19,241 bases of DNA from Hyphomicrobiaceae bacterium (GTDB lineage: Bacteria; Pseudomonadota; Alphaproteobacteria; Rhizobiales; Devosiaceae), in assembly GCA_020638065.1 (NCBI GenBank), contig JACKJG010000021.1, positions 1 to 19,241 of the forward strand, written 5' to 3'. Of the stretch, positions 7,264-14,272 are shown piece after piece. The notes beneath the pieces are model-generated. The model searched no databases. It worked only from the letters and a program-made list of their open reading frames with translations, and was not told the DNA's origin. The position numbers were made by a program, and so were the translations under genes. How positions within the stretch are numbered: position 1 is the first letter of the stretch; every line of letters starts with the position of its first letter.

Positions 7264-7275
7264 GCAAATGTTTGC
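7264..7275. promoter_or_regulatory. LacI-family operator-like palindrome O3
   Basis: GCAAATGTTTGC matches O2 at 11 of 12 bases, with the central CG changed to TG. The flanks TGT...CACA add partial symmetry. Its centre is 75 bp from O2 and 130 bp from O1, inside the predicted leader. It could be an auxiliary site for DNA looping. It is the weakest of the three. Confidence 0.45.
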
Positions 7276-7335
7276 CACAACAGGGTTGAACAGGGTTCCA
7301 GAAACGGCCCGCGAAACAAGATTGGGGAGCACACA

Positions 7336-8292
7336 ATGGCAGGCATGAAGATTGGTTGGGTCGGTATGGGCCGCATGGGCTATCCCATGGCCGAGCGGCT
7401 GGTGAAAGCGGGATATGACGTCTCCGTCTGGAACCGCACCCGCTCCAAAGCCGAACCGCTTGTGCCGCTTGGCGCAACCTTGGTGGACTCGCTTCAGGAT
7501 CTCGCGGGCTGCGACGTGCTTTTCACGATGGTCTCGACCGGCAAGGACGTCGAGCAGGTCTATTTCGGTGAAAATGGCGTTCTCTCCGGCGACAAGACAC
7601 CATCCATTTTTGTCGATTGCTCGTCGATCGGAGTAGGGGATTCCGAATCCATTCGCGCCCGTCTGGCTGAACGCGGAGCGGCCCTTGTCGCGTCGCCCGT
7701 CAGCGGCAATGGCAAATGCGTGAAAGCCGGCAAGCTCAGCACCGTGGCCTCGGGTCCGAAGGATGCCTTCGACAAGGTCGAGCCGATGCTCGCGGCCTTT
7801 GCCCTTCGCGGCGTATCATATGTCGGCGACGCCGAACTGGCGCGCTTCTGCAAGATTGCCCACAATGTGTTCCTCGGCGTCGTGACGCAGAACCTCGCCG
7901 AAATCACGATCCTTTGCGAAAAGGCCGGCGTGCCGCGCCATGCCTTCCTCGATTTCATGAACAATTCGGTCATGGGTTCGGTCTTCACCCGCTACAAGTC
8001 GAACGCGCTGGTCAATCTCGATTGGACCACGACCTTTACGCCAGCCTTGCTGCGCAAGGACCTTGACCTTGGCCTGGAAAGTGCGCGCAACCTCAACGTT
8101 GCCATGCCGGTGACTGCGGCGACGCGTGAAGCGTTGCAGACGCATTTCGGCGCTGCCAGCGTTCAGGCCAACCCCGAAGAATATCTGTCCAAGGATTTTG
8201 CCGCTTTGCTGGAAACCGTCGCGCTGGCGTCGGGCCTGAAGCTGCAATCCGAAAACGTGCCGGTTCCGACCGGACTTGAAGTCGAAGAATAA
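7336..8292 (+). CDS. NAD(P)-dependent beta-hydroxyacid dehydrogenase (3-hydroxyisobutyrate dehydrogenase family)
   Basis: The 318-residue protein starts at ATG 7336 behind GGGGAG (7324-7329). The N-terminal Rossmann motif GWVGMGRMG at residues 7-15 binds NAD(P), followed by WNRTRSKAE near 32-40. The acidic residue expected after the second strand for NAD is replaced by Asn-Arg, which favours NADP. The substrate-binding region is SPVSGNGKCVKAGKLS (120-135) and the catalytic lysine is Lys173 in ARFCKIAHN, with Asn177. The C-terminal helical domain has LLRKDLDLGLE. It is longer than the usual ~290-300 residues because of a tail ending VEVEE-like (GLEVEE). It is the first gene of the LacI-site-controlled operon and a paralogue of the gene ending at 516. 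It would oxidise or reduce a beta-hydroxyacid-like intermediate; the substrate is unknown. Confidence 0.92.
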   Translation: MAGMKIGWVGMGRMGYPMAERLVKAGYDVSVWNRTRSKAEPLVPLGATLVDSLQDLAGCDVLFTMVSTGKDVEQVYFGENGVLSGDKTPSIFVDCSSIGVGDSESIRARLAERGAALVASPVSGNGKCVKAGKLSTVASGPKDAFDKVEPMLAAFALRGVSYVGDAELARFCKIAHNVFLGVVTQNLAEITILCEKAGVPRHAFLDFMNNSVMGSVFTRYKSNALVNLDWTTTFTPALLRKDLDLGLESARNLNVAMPVTAATREALQTHFGAASVQANPEEYLSKDFAALLETVALASGLKLQSENVPVPTGLEVEE

Positions 8293-8322
8293 CAAACGTT
8301 CCGATCACCGGAGGACTTGACG

Positions 8323-9621
8323 ATGAATACCGCACTCAGCCCACGCATTCTGCAGCCAGGCGACATTGAACCGAACTGGCGCTGGGACCGGCCGATTCCG
8401 GCCCTCGGGCATATGTCCGTGGATTTCGAGGGGCGTGTCGATCAGGATCGCCTGCGCCGCTACCGGTTATCCCGCGCCAAGCAGGCGCTGAAAAACTCCG
8501 AGTGCGGGGCGCTGTTGCTCTTCGACGTCAACAACATCCGCTACGTCACCGGCACCAAGATCGGTGAGTGGGAACGCGACAAGATGGCCCGCTTTGCCCT
8601 GCTGGCAGGCGACGAGGCGCCCTATGTCTGGGACTTCGGGTCTGCGGCCGTGCATCACAAGCTCTACTGCGACTGGCTCGACCCCGACCATTGCCGGCCC
8701 GGCGTCGTGGGCATGCGCGGCACCATCCCGCCCTCGTTCGGACTAATGAAGCTCTATGCCGAAGAGATCTACGGCCTGTTGAAAAAGGCCGGCGTGGCCG
8801 ACATGCCCGTGGGCGTGGACTATGCCGAAACCGCCATGTTCTTTGCTTTGCAGGAAGCCGGCATGAAGGTCGTCGATGGCCAGCAGATCATGCTCGGGGC
8901 CCGCGAGATCAAGAATATCGACGAAATCCACCTGCTCAATCAGGCGGCCAGCATGGTCGACGGCGTCTATCACACGATCTGGGAAGAACTGAAACCGGGC
9001 GTGCGCGAGAATGACATCGTCGCGCTAGCCAACAAGATGCTCTACGAAATGGGCTCGGACGACGTTGAAGCGATCAATGCGATTGCCGGCGAGCGCTGCA
9101 ATCCGCATCCGCACAATTTCACCGACCGTTATTTCCGGCCCGGCGACCAGGCCTTCTTCGATATCCTGCAATCCTATCAGGGTTATCGCACCTGCTACTA
9201 TCGCACCTTCAATATCGGCCGGGCGACCCCGGTTCAGCATGACGCCTACGTGAAGTGCCGCGAATGGCTGGACGCCGCCATCGAACTGATCAAGCCAGGA
9301 GTGACGACCGACAAGGTCGCTGCTGTCTGGCCAAGGGCTGAGGAGTACGGGTTCCCCAACGAACTGGCGGCCTTCGGCCTGCAATTCGGTCACGGACTTG
9401 GGTTGGCTCTGCATGAGCGGCCCATCATCAGCCGGGCGGTCAGCCTGGAAAATCCGATGGAAATCAAGACCGGCATGGTCTTCGCGCTCGAAACCTATTG
9501 CCCCGCAACGGACGGCATTTCGGCTGCCCGCATCGAGGAAGAGGTTGTCGTCACCGATACGGGCTGCAAGGTGATCAGCCTCTTCCCGGCCGAAGAATTG
9601 CCGATCGCGAACCGGTACTGA
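8323..9621 (+). CDS. M24 (creatinase/prolidase-fold) enzyme with altered metal ligands, DddP-like subgroup
   Basis: The 432-residue protein starts at ATG 8323, chosen because GGAGG at 8310-8314 lies eight bases upstream; a TTG at 8317 is too close. An N-terminal creatinase-like domain (LLLFDVNNIRYVTGT near 65-78) precedes a C-terminal pita-bread domain (~200-432). The five metal positions of M24 aminopeptidases are only partly kept: Asp280 (AFFDIL), His357 (FGHGLGLALHE), Glu390 (FALETYCP) and Glu405 (ARIEEEV) are present. The second Asp, normally in GDxTRTF, is Cys291 in CYYRTF. The FGHGLG, His364 and overall layout recall M24 members that are not peptidases, such as creatinase, ectoine hydrolase and the DMSP lyase DddP. 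DddP's extra Asp ligands also look absent here. I infer a non-peptidase hydrolase or lyase of small molecules. It lies 30 bp after the dehydrogenase and 23 bp before E1-alpha, clearly in one operon. Confidence 0.82.
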   Translation: MNTALSPRILQPGDIEPNWRWDRPIPALGHMSVDFEGRVDQDRLRRYRLSRAKQALKNSECGALLLFDVNNIRYVTGTKIGEWERDKMARFALLAGDEAPYVWDFGSAAVHHKLYCDWLDPDHCRPGVVGMRGTIPPSFGLMKLYAEEIYGLLKKAGVADMPVGVDYAETAMFFALQEAGMKVVDGQQIMLGAREIKNIDEIHLLNQAASMVDGVYHTIWEELKPGVRENDIVALANKMLYEMGSDDVEAINAIAGERCNPHPHNFTDRYFRPGDQAFFDILQSYQGYRTCYYRTFNIGRATPVQHDAYVKCREWLDAAIELIKPGVTTDKVAAVWPRAEEYGFPNELAAFGLQFGHGLGLALHERPIISRAVSLENPMEIKTGMVFALETYCPATDGISAARIEEEVVVTDTGCKVISLFPAEELPIANRY

Positions 9622-9644
9622 CGGGCGGCGGGGAACGAACCAGA

Positions 9645-10643
9645 ATGGCTGCTGCAAAAAAGAAGTCGAACGCCGAGCAATATCTACGCATGTATCGGCA
9701 GATGATGCGCATCCGAGTGTTCGAGGACAATGCCAATCAGCTTTATCTCTCCGCCAAAATGCCGGGGCTGACCCATATGTATTCGGGGCAGGAAGCGGTG
9801 GCGGTCGGTATCTGTGAAGCCCTCAAGACCACCGACCGGATCACCTCGACCCATCGTGGCCACGGCCATTGTGTGGCCAAGGGTGGGGAGTTCCGCCCCA
9901 TGTTTGCCGAGCTTCTGGGCAAGGCCGATGGCTATTGCGGCGGCAAGGGCGGCTCGATGCATATCGCCGATCAGGACAATGGCAATCTCGGCGCCAACGC
10001 CATCGTCGGCGGATCGGCCGGCATTGCGACCGGGTCCGCGCTTTCGGCAAAGCGCCTCGGCAAGGATGACGTGACGGTCTGCTTCTTCGGTGACGGCGCG
10101 CTGGGACAGGGGCTGCTATACGAGACTATGAACATGGCGGCGCTCTGGAAGCTGCCGGTCATCTATGCCTGCGAGAACAATCTCTATGGCGAATATACGA
10201 AAACCGAAGAACAGGCCGCAGGCGACCTGACCGCCCGCGCCAAGGCGTTCGGCATCGAGACCCACATCGTCGACGGGCAGGATGTTCTGGCAGTCAACAA
10301 TCTCGCCCAGAAACTGGTGGAGCGCTGCCGCAAGGGGGAAGGGCCGTTCTTCATTCAGCTCGATACCTATCGCTATTTCGGTCACCACGTGGGCGACATC
10401 AACCGCGAATATTACCGCCCGAAAGACGAAGAGACGCTCTGGAAGACCGAGCGCGATCCGTTGACCAATTTCGCGAAATGGCTGTCGGACGAGGGGCTTG
10501 TGACTAAGGATGAACTCAAGGAAATCGAGGCGGAGGTCAAGGCCGATGCCGAGGCAGCTGTCAACTTTGCGCTCGATGCAGACTATCCGGATGCGTCCGA
10601 GGTCACCAAACATGTCTTCGCCGAAAATCCTTCAGGCCTGTGA
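9645..10643 (+). CDS. Thiamine-diphosphate-dependent dehydrogenase E1 component, alpha subunit (acetoin/2-oxoacid dehydrogenase type)
   Basis: The 332-residue protein starts at ATG 9645 after GGCGGGGA. The frame is open further upstream (to about 9498) but that part lies inside the M24 gene and codes for no family sequence. The thiamine-diphosphate motif is complete: GDG at 149-151 and NN at 178-179 (GDGALGQG ... CENNLYGEYT). The STHRGHGH (68-75) and GGKGGSMHIAD (99-109) segments are also present; they belong to the PdhA/AcoA family. With the beta subunit it would form an alpha2beta2 E1 that decarboxylates a 2-oxoacid or cleaves an alpha-diketone such as acetoin and passes the acyl group to a lipoyl arm. 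The size is nearer AcoA than housekeeping PdhA. The likely substrate is pathway-specific and not known. Confidence 0.92.
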   Translation: MAAAKKKSNAEQYLRMYRQMMRIRVFEDNANQLYLSAKMPGLTHMYSGQEAVAVGICEALKTTDRITSTHRGHGHCVAKGGEFRPMFAELLGKADGYCGGKGGSMHIADQDNGNLGANAIVGGSAGIATGSALSAKRLGKDDVTVCFFGDGALGQGLLYETMNMAALWKLPVIYACENNLYGEYTKTEEQAAGDLTARAKAFGIETHIVDGQDVLAVNNLAQKLVERCRKGEGPFFIQLDTYRYFGHHVGDINREYYRPKDEETLWKTERDPLTNFAKWLSDEGLVTKDELKEIEAEVKADAEAAVNFALDADYPDASEVTKHVFAENPSGL

Positions 10644-10651
10644 GTTGAACC

Positions 10652-11647
10652 ATGCGTGAAATCACCCTTTCAAAAGCGGTCAACGAGGCCATTGCCGAGG
10701 AAATGCGGCGCGATCCGGCGATCTTCCTGCTTGGCGAGGACGTGGCCGAGGCAGGAACGCCGTTCAAGGTTCTCTCGGGACTGGTCGAAGAATTTGGTCC
10801 CGATCGCATAATCGATACGCCGATTTCCGAACCCGGTTTCATGGGCCTTGCCGTCGGCGCGGCAATGACCGGCTCCCGCCCCATCGTCGATCTGATGTTC
10901 GGAGACTTCCTGTTCCTGATCATGGACCAGCTCTGCAATCAGGCCGCAAAGACCCATTACATGTCCGGCGGCAAGCTGACCGTTCCGCTTGTGGTGCGCA
11001 CCAATCTCGGGGCAACCCGGCGCTCGGCCGCGCAGCACAGCCAGTCTTTGCACGCACTGGTCGCCCACATTCCCGGCCTCAAGGTCGCGCTTCCCTCGTC
11101 CGCCTACGAGGCCAAGGGCCTGCTCAAGACCGCAATCCGCGACAACAGCCCAGTCGTCATCTTCGAAGACAAGCTGATGTACAACGACAAGGCACCCGTG
11201 CCCGAGGAGGAATACCTCATCCCCTTCGGCCAGGCCAAGATCTTGCGCGAGGGAGAAGACCTGACGCTGATCGCCACCTCCTCCATGGTGCAGGTGGCGC
11301 AAAAGGCAGCCGATCTTTTGGCTGCGGACGGCATTTCGGCCGAGGTCATCGATCCCCGAACCATCGTACCGCTCGACGAGGACACGCTTCTCGCCTCGGT
11401 CAAGAAAACTTCGCGCGCCATTGTCATTGATGAGGGGCACCAGAGTTTCGGCGTCACAGCGGAGATTGCCAGCCGTCTCAACGAAAAGGCTTTCTATCAT
11501 CTCGATGCGCCGGTCCTGCGCATGGGCGCGATGGACGTGCCGGTGCCCTTTACCCCGGCGCTTGAAGATCTGACGGTTCCGACGCCTGAAAAAGTCGTTG
11601 AACAAGCCAAGCGCCTTGTGGCCGGAGACATGATCCATGCCGCATGA
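10652..11647 (+). CDS. E1 component, beta subunit (acetoin/2-oxoacid dehydrogenase type)
   Basis: The 331-residue protein begins eight bases after the alpha-subunit stop, with little Shine-Dalgarno, so coupled translation is likely. Family segments follow in order: LSKAVNEAIAEEMRRDP, LLGEDV near 27-32, IDTPISEPGFMGLAVGAAM near 54-72, a DQLCNQAAKTHYMSGG segment near 93-108, and the C-terminal transketolase-like domain (VIDPRTIVPLDEDTLL, DEGHQSFGVTAEI). It lacks the N-terminal lipoyl domain that alphaproteobacterial housekeeping PdhB carries, which supports an acetoin-dehydrogenase-type complex. The acceptor-site segment QHSQSLHALVAHIPGLKV is present. It pairs with E1-alpha and should dock on the E2-like protein, which overlaps its 3' end by 11 bases. 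Confidence 0.92.
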   Translation: MREITLSKAVNEAIAEEMRRDPAIFLLGEDVAEAGTPFKVLSGLVEEFGPDRIIDTPISEPGFMGLAVGAAMTGSRPIVDLMFGDFLFLIMDQLCNQAAKTHYMSGGKLTVPLVVRTNLGATRRSAAQHSQSLHALVAHIPGLKVALPSSAYEAKGLLKTAIRDNSPVVIFEDKLMYNDKAPVPEEEYLIPFGQAKILREGEDLTLIATSSMVQVAQKAADLLAADGISAEVIDPRTIVPLDEDTLLASVKKTSRAIVIDEGHQSFGVTAEIASRLNEKAFYHLDAPVLRMGAMDVPVPFTPALEDLTVPTPEKVVEQAKRLVAGDMIHAA

Positions 11648-12668
11648 TGTGATCATGCCGGCGCTCGGCATGGCGCAGGACACCGGACTGATCGTTGCCT
11701 GGCACAAGAAGCCCGGCGACAGGATCGCCGCGGACGATGTCCTGATGGAGGTTGAAACCGACAAGGCGACAATGGAAGTCCCCGCCGGCGTCGAGGGCAC
11801 GCTGCTGAACATCCTGTTCGAGGCCGGAACCGCCGTGCCGGTCGGCGACGTCATCGCCCACATTGGCGATGAGGGCGACGCGGATCTGGTTGTCGAAGCG
11901 CCAGCTGCTCCCGAACCTGCCAGAACCGCAACGCCTCCAGAGCCGGTTGCCGACGAAGCGCCACCCCCAACCACGACAATTGAGTCTCCCAAGCCCGTCA
12001 AACCGTTCAAGCCGGCCCCTGTTGAGGACGTGGCAGGAAAGGTTCTTGCCTCTCCGAAATCGAGGCGTCTGGCCCTGCAGGAGGGTCTGGACCTCGGAAT
12101 GTTGGCGCGGGCCGGTATTCCGCAGCCCTACCACGTGTCCGACCTTCAAACCCTGCGCGAGATTGCTGCGAAACAGACCAACTTCGGAGCCGCACCGGTT
12201 ACGAGCCTCGAAGCTGAAGTCGAGGGTGCGGCACTCAAGGATTTGCGGGGGATGTCAATCGGCAAGGACGAAGCCGTGCTGGCAGACGAGGCGATCTGGG
12301 CCGCCTTCGCCGCCTCGTCATATGCCACAATCCTCGGCATATCAGATATTGTCCGCGTGAAGATCGTCACACCCGCGACGGGCCGCGAGGCCCATTATCT
12401 CAATCCCCATGTCGGCGGCATTTCCCGCCTGAATGGCGGGGAAATCGAGGGTTTGCCGGATATTTGGGTAGTGGACTTGACCGGCGGCCACGCAACCGGG
12501 CTGCGGCCCGGAACCGCGGAAACGCCGATATTATCTGTGGCGGGCAGGCCGGGCGCCTATCGACTTGTTCTCAGTTTTCGGGAAGACTTGCTGGATCTCG
12601 ACACGGCCTATGCCCTTCTCGAAGCCTTCGCGGCACGGGTGGACCAGCCGCTTCTGCACATCTTCTGA
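11637..12668 (+). CDS. Short E2-like lipoyl/E3-binding protein with degenerate acyltransferase remnant
   Basis: The 343-residue protein starts at ATG 11637, with GGAG at 11624-11627, and overlaps the E1-beta stop. Residues 1-80 are a lipoyl domain with the lipoyl-lysine motif ETDKATMEV (Lys43). A Pro/Ala-rich linker spans ~85-130. Residues ~137-172 are a peripheral-subunit-binding domain (ASPKSRRLALQEGLDL). The rest (~182-343) is shorter than the ~230-residue catalytic domain of E2. Its end aligns with the E2 active-site strand: LSF is kept at 312-314, but the canonical DHRVxDG reads R-E-D-L-L-D-L, so the catalytic His is Glu316 and only Asp320 remains. Full E2 proteins are usually 400 or more residues. 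It can carry an acyl or reduced lipoyl group and bind E1/E3, but should not catalyse ordinary transfer to CoA. Either another E2 supplies that step or the acyl group goes elsewhere. Confidence 0.85.
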   Translation: MPHDVIMPALGMAQDTGLIVAWHKKPGDRIAADDVLMEVETDKATMEVPAGVEGTLLNILFEAGTAVPVGDVIAHIGDEGDADLVVEAPAAPEPARTATPPEPVADEAPPPTTTIESPKPVKPFKPAPVEDVAGKVLASPKSRRLALQEGLDLGMLARAGIPQPYHVSDLQTLREIAAKQTNFGAAPVTSLEAEVEGAALKDLRGMSIGKDEAVLADEAIWAAFAASSYATILGISDIVRVKIVTPATGREAHYLNPHVGGISRLNGGEIEGLPDIWVVDLTGGHATGLRPGTAETPILSVAGRPGAYRLVLSFREDLLDLDTAYALLEAFAARVDQPLLHIF

Positions 12669-12688
12669 CCGACCAAAGGACCGCTCCG

Positions 12689-14119
12689 ATGCAGTACACC
12701 GATCTTTACATCAATGGCGAATGGCGCCCGAGCGCGGATGGCAAGCGCTTCGATGTCATGAACCCGGCCGATGAGAAGGTGCTCGCGAGTGTTGCGTCCG
12801 CCACTGTAGACGATGCACGCGTGGCGCTTGATGCCGCCGCCGAGGCAGGTGCTCTCTGGGCCAAACGCTCGCCCCGCGAACGTGGCGAAGTGCTGCGCAA
12901 GGCCTTTGAACTGTTCACTTCGCGCCTCGACGAATTCGCACGTCTGATCACCCTCGAAAACGGCAAGGCGCGCGGCGACGCCATGGGCGAGGCGGTCTAT
13001 TCGGCCGAATTCTTCCGCTGGTTTTCCGAAGAGGCCGTGCGCGCCCACGGCATGGTCAGCCATGCCCCTTCGTCTGGCGCCCGAATTCTGGTGCAATACA
13101 AACCGGCTGGCATCGCCGTGCTCATCACGCCGTGGAACTATCCAGCAGCGATGGGCACCCGCAAGATCGCCCCGGCGCTCGCCGCGGGTTGCCCTGTCAT
13201 CATCAAGCCGGCATCTGAAACGCCGCTGACCATGCTCGCCCTCATGCCGCTGCTAGAAGAGGCGGGCGTGCCCAAGGGGCTGGTCAACGTGCTGCCGTCG
13301 CGCAACACGGGCGCGATTGTAGATGAAATGCTGCACGATCCGCGTGTTCGTGTCGTCTCGTTCACCGGCTCCACCGAGGTGGGACGCACGCTTCTCAAGA
13401 ACGCCGCCGACCAGGTGCTCAAACCCGCCATGGAACTGGGCGGCAATGCGCCTTTGCTGGTGTTTGAAGATGCGGACATCGATGCCGCCGTTCAGGGGGC
13501 CATGCTGGCCAAGATGCGCAACCTCGGCGAGGCCTGCACCGCCGCCAACCGCTTCTACGTGCATGAAAATGTCGCGGACAAGTTCATTGCCAAATTCACC
13601 GAAGCCATGGGCGGCCTGAAAATGGGCAACGGCCTTGAAGTGGGCATCGACGTTGGTCCGCTGGTCAACAAATCGACCAGGGACAAGGTCGCGCACTTTG
13701 TCGATGACGCGGTTTCGCGCGGCGCCAGGGTGCATCTTGGCGGAGCAATGCCCAATGGGAAGGGCTTTTTCTATCCACCCACGGTTCTCTCGAACGTGCC
13801 TGAAGATGCCGAATGCGTGACCGACGAGATTTTCGGCCCGGTCGCCGCGATACAGACTTTCACCGACGAGGATGACGTCATTCGCCGCGCCAACAACACC
13901 GAATATGGTCTGGTCGCCTACGTCTTCACCGAAGACATGAGGCGTGGCCTGCGTGTCAGCGAGCAACTCGAATACGGCATGGTCGGCCTCAATCGCGGAC
14001 TCGTCTCCGATCCGGCAGCCCCGTTCGGCGGCGTCAAGCAATCGGGCCTTGGCCGCGAAGGCGGACACGAAGGCATGCTCGAGTTCATGGAAGCCCAATA
14101 CATCGCCACGAATTGGTAG
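12689..14119 (+). CDS. NAD(P)+-dependent aldehyde dehydrogenase (succinate-semialdehyde dehydrogenase-like)
   Basis: The 476-residue protein starts at ATG 12689 after AAAGGA at 12675-12680. The frame is open upstream into the E2-like gene, but no ALDH sequence lies there. Catalytic features are complete: Asn150 in ITPWNYP, Lys173 in IIKPASETP, the FTGSTEVGR cofactor turn (225-233), Glu249 in MELGGNAP and the nucleophile Cys283 in GEACTAANRF. The C-terminal EIFGPVAAI and APFGGVKQSGLGREGG segments are intact. The GEAC.AANR context is typical of the GabD/SSADH branch, which oxidises succinate semialdehyde and related short semialdehydes. It lies 20 bp after the E2-like gene, at the end of the operon, and may oxidise the aldehyde made by E1 chemistry or by the dehydrogenase. 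The exact aldehyde is not known. Confidence 0.93.
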   Translation: MQYTDLYINGEWRPSADGKRFDVMNPADEKVLASVASATVDDARVALDAAAEAGALWAKRSPRERGEVLRKAFELFTSRLDEFARLITLENGKARGDAMGEAVYSAEFFRWFSEEAVRAHGMVSHAPSSGARILVQYKPAGIAVLITPWNYPAAMGTRKIAPALAAGCPVIIKPASETPLTMLALMPLLEEAGVPKGLVNVLPSRNTGAIVDEMLHDPRVRVVSFTGSTEVGRTLLKNAADQVLKPAMELGGNAPLLVFEDADIDAAVQGAMLAKMRNLGEACTAANRFYVHENVADKFIAKFTEAMGGLKMGNGLEVGIDVGPLVNKSTRDKVAHFVDDAVSRGARVHLGGAMPNGKGFFYPPTVLSNVPEDAECVTDEIFGPVAAIQTFTDEDDVIRRANNTEYGLVAYVFTEDMRRGLRVSEQLEYGMVGLNRGLVSDPAAPFGGVKQSGLGREGGHEGMLEFMEAQYIATNW

Positions 14120-14177
14120 AGTGCCTGCCGGGCAAACTGCCTGAGCTTCCGCCCAACCCCGTCGAATTCGCGCTTAC

Positions 14178-14189
14178 GTTAGCGATAAC
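14178..14189. promoter_or_regulatory. LacI-like operator upstream of the FAH/KGSADH pair
   Basis: GTTAGCGATAAC, in the 153-bp gap after the aldehyde dehydrogenase, is an even palindrome with central CG and one mismatched pair. It resembles GTTAGCGCTAAC-type LacI-family sites. Its half-site differs from O1-O3, so a different regulator is likely. No good -35/-10 pair is obvious in the gap, although TTGATC follows directly at 14191-14196. Confidence 0.4.
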
Positions 14190-14272
14190 CTTGATCCCCT
14201 GCGTGATTTAGGGCACTCAGTCTGCTTGCGCCATTCGGTCGCGGCTTCTGCACAATCGCACAGGAGAAACTG

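Larger units (their letters stand above)
6960..7335. other. 376-bp intergenic control region with three LacI-type sites
   Basis: No credible gene is seen here on either strand. The distal half (about 7120-7280) is much more AT-rich than its surroundings. It holds a -35-like box and three palindromes of the form GCAA..CG..TTGC, listed separately. The proximal part (6960-7110) contains only short GC-rich inverted repeats such as GGCCG-TC-CGGCC near 7068 and no T-tract terminator. The region separates the TRAP block from the E1/E2 operon. Confidence 0.7.

Noticed and set aside
6156..7376. Long open frame on the minus strand (about 400 codons) across the TSUP gene and control region
   Set aside because: Its composition (Arg/Gly/His/Gln-rich) is that of antisense frames in GC-rich genes. 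It shows no recognisable domain and runs opposite to a clear TSUP gene.
8323..9621. Calling the M24 protein ectoine hydrolase and the cluster an ectoine pathway
   Set aside because: No DoeB-type deacetylase, aminotransferase or ectoine-type regulator is present, and the E1/E2 and crotonase genes have no place in that route.
9498..9644. N-terminal extension of E1-alpha inside the M24 gene
   Set aside because: E1-alpha family sequence begins after ATG 9645, which has a GGCGGGGA Shine-Dalgarno. The extension is out-of-frame M24 sequence.
10670..12010. Minus-strand open frame opposite E1-beta and the E2-like gene
   Set aside because: It has repetitive Gly/Ser/Arg composition from antisense of a GC-rich gene and no domain.
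12464..12688. N-terminal extension of the aldehyde dehydrogenase inside the E2-like gene
   Set aside because: The ALDH fold starts at ATG 12689, which has AAAGGA at the right distance. The extension has no ALDH residues.
14120..14272. Terminator or clear promoter in the gap before the FAH gene
   Set aside because: Only short imperfect stems are present with no T-run. TTGATC at 14191 has no acceptable -10 at 16-18 bp.
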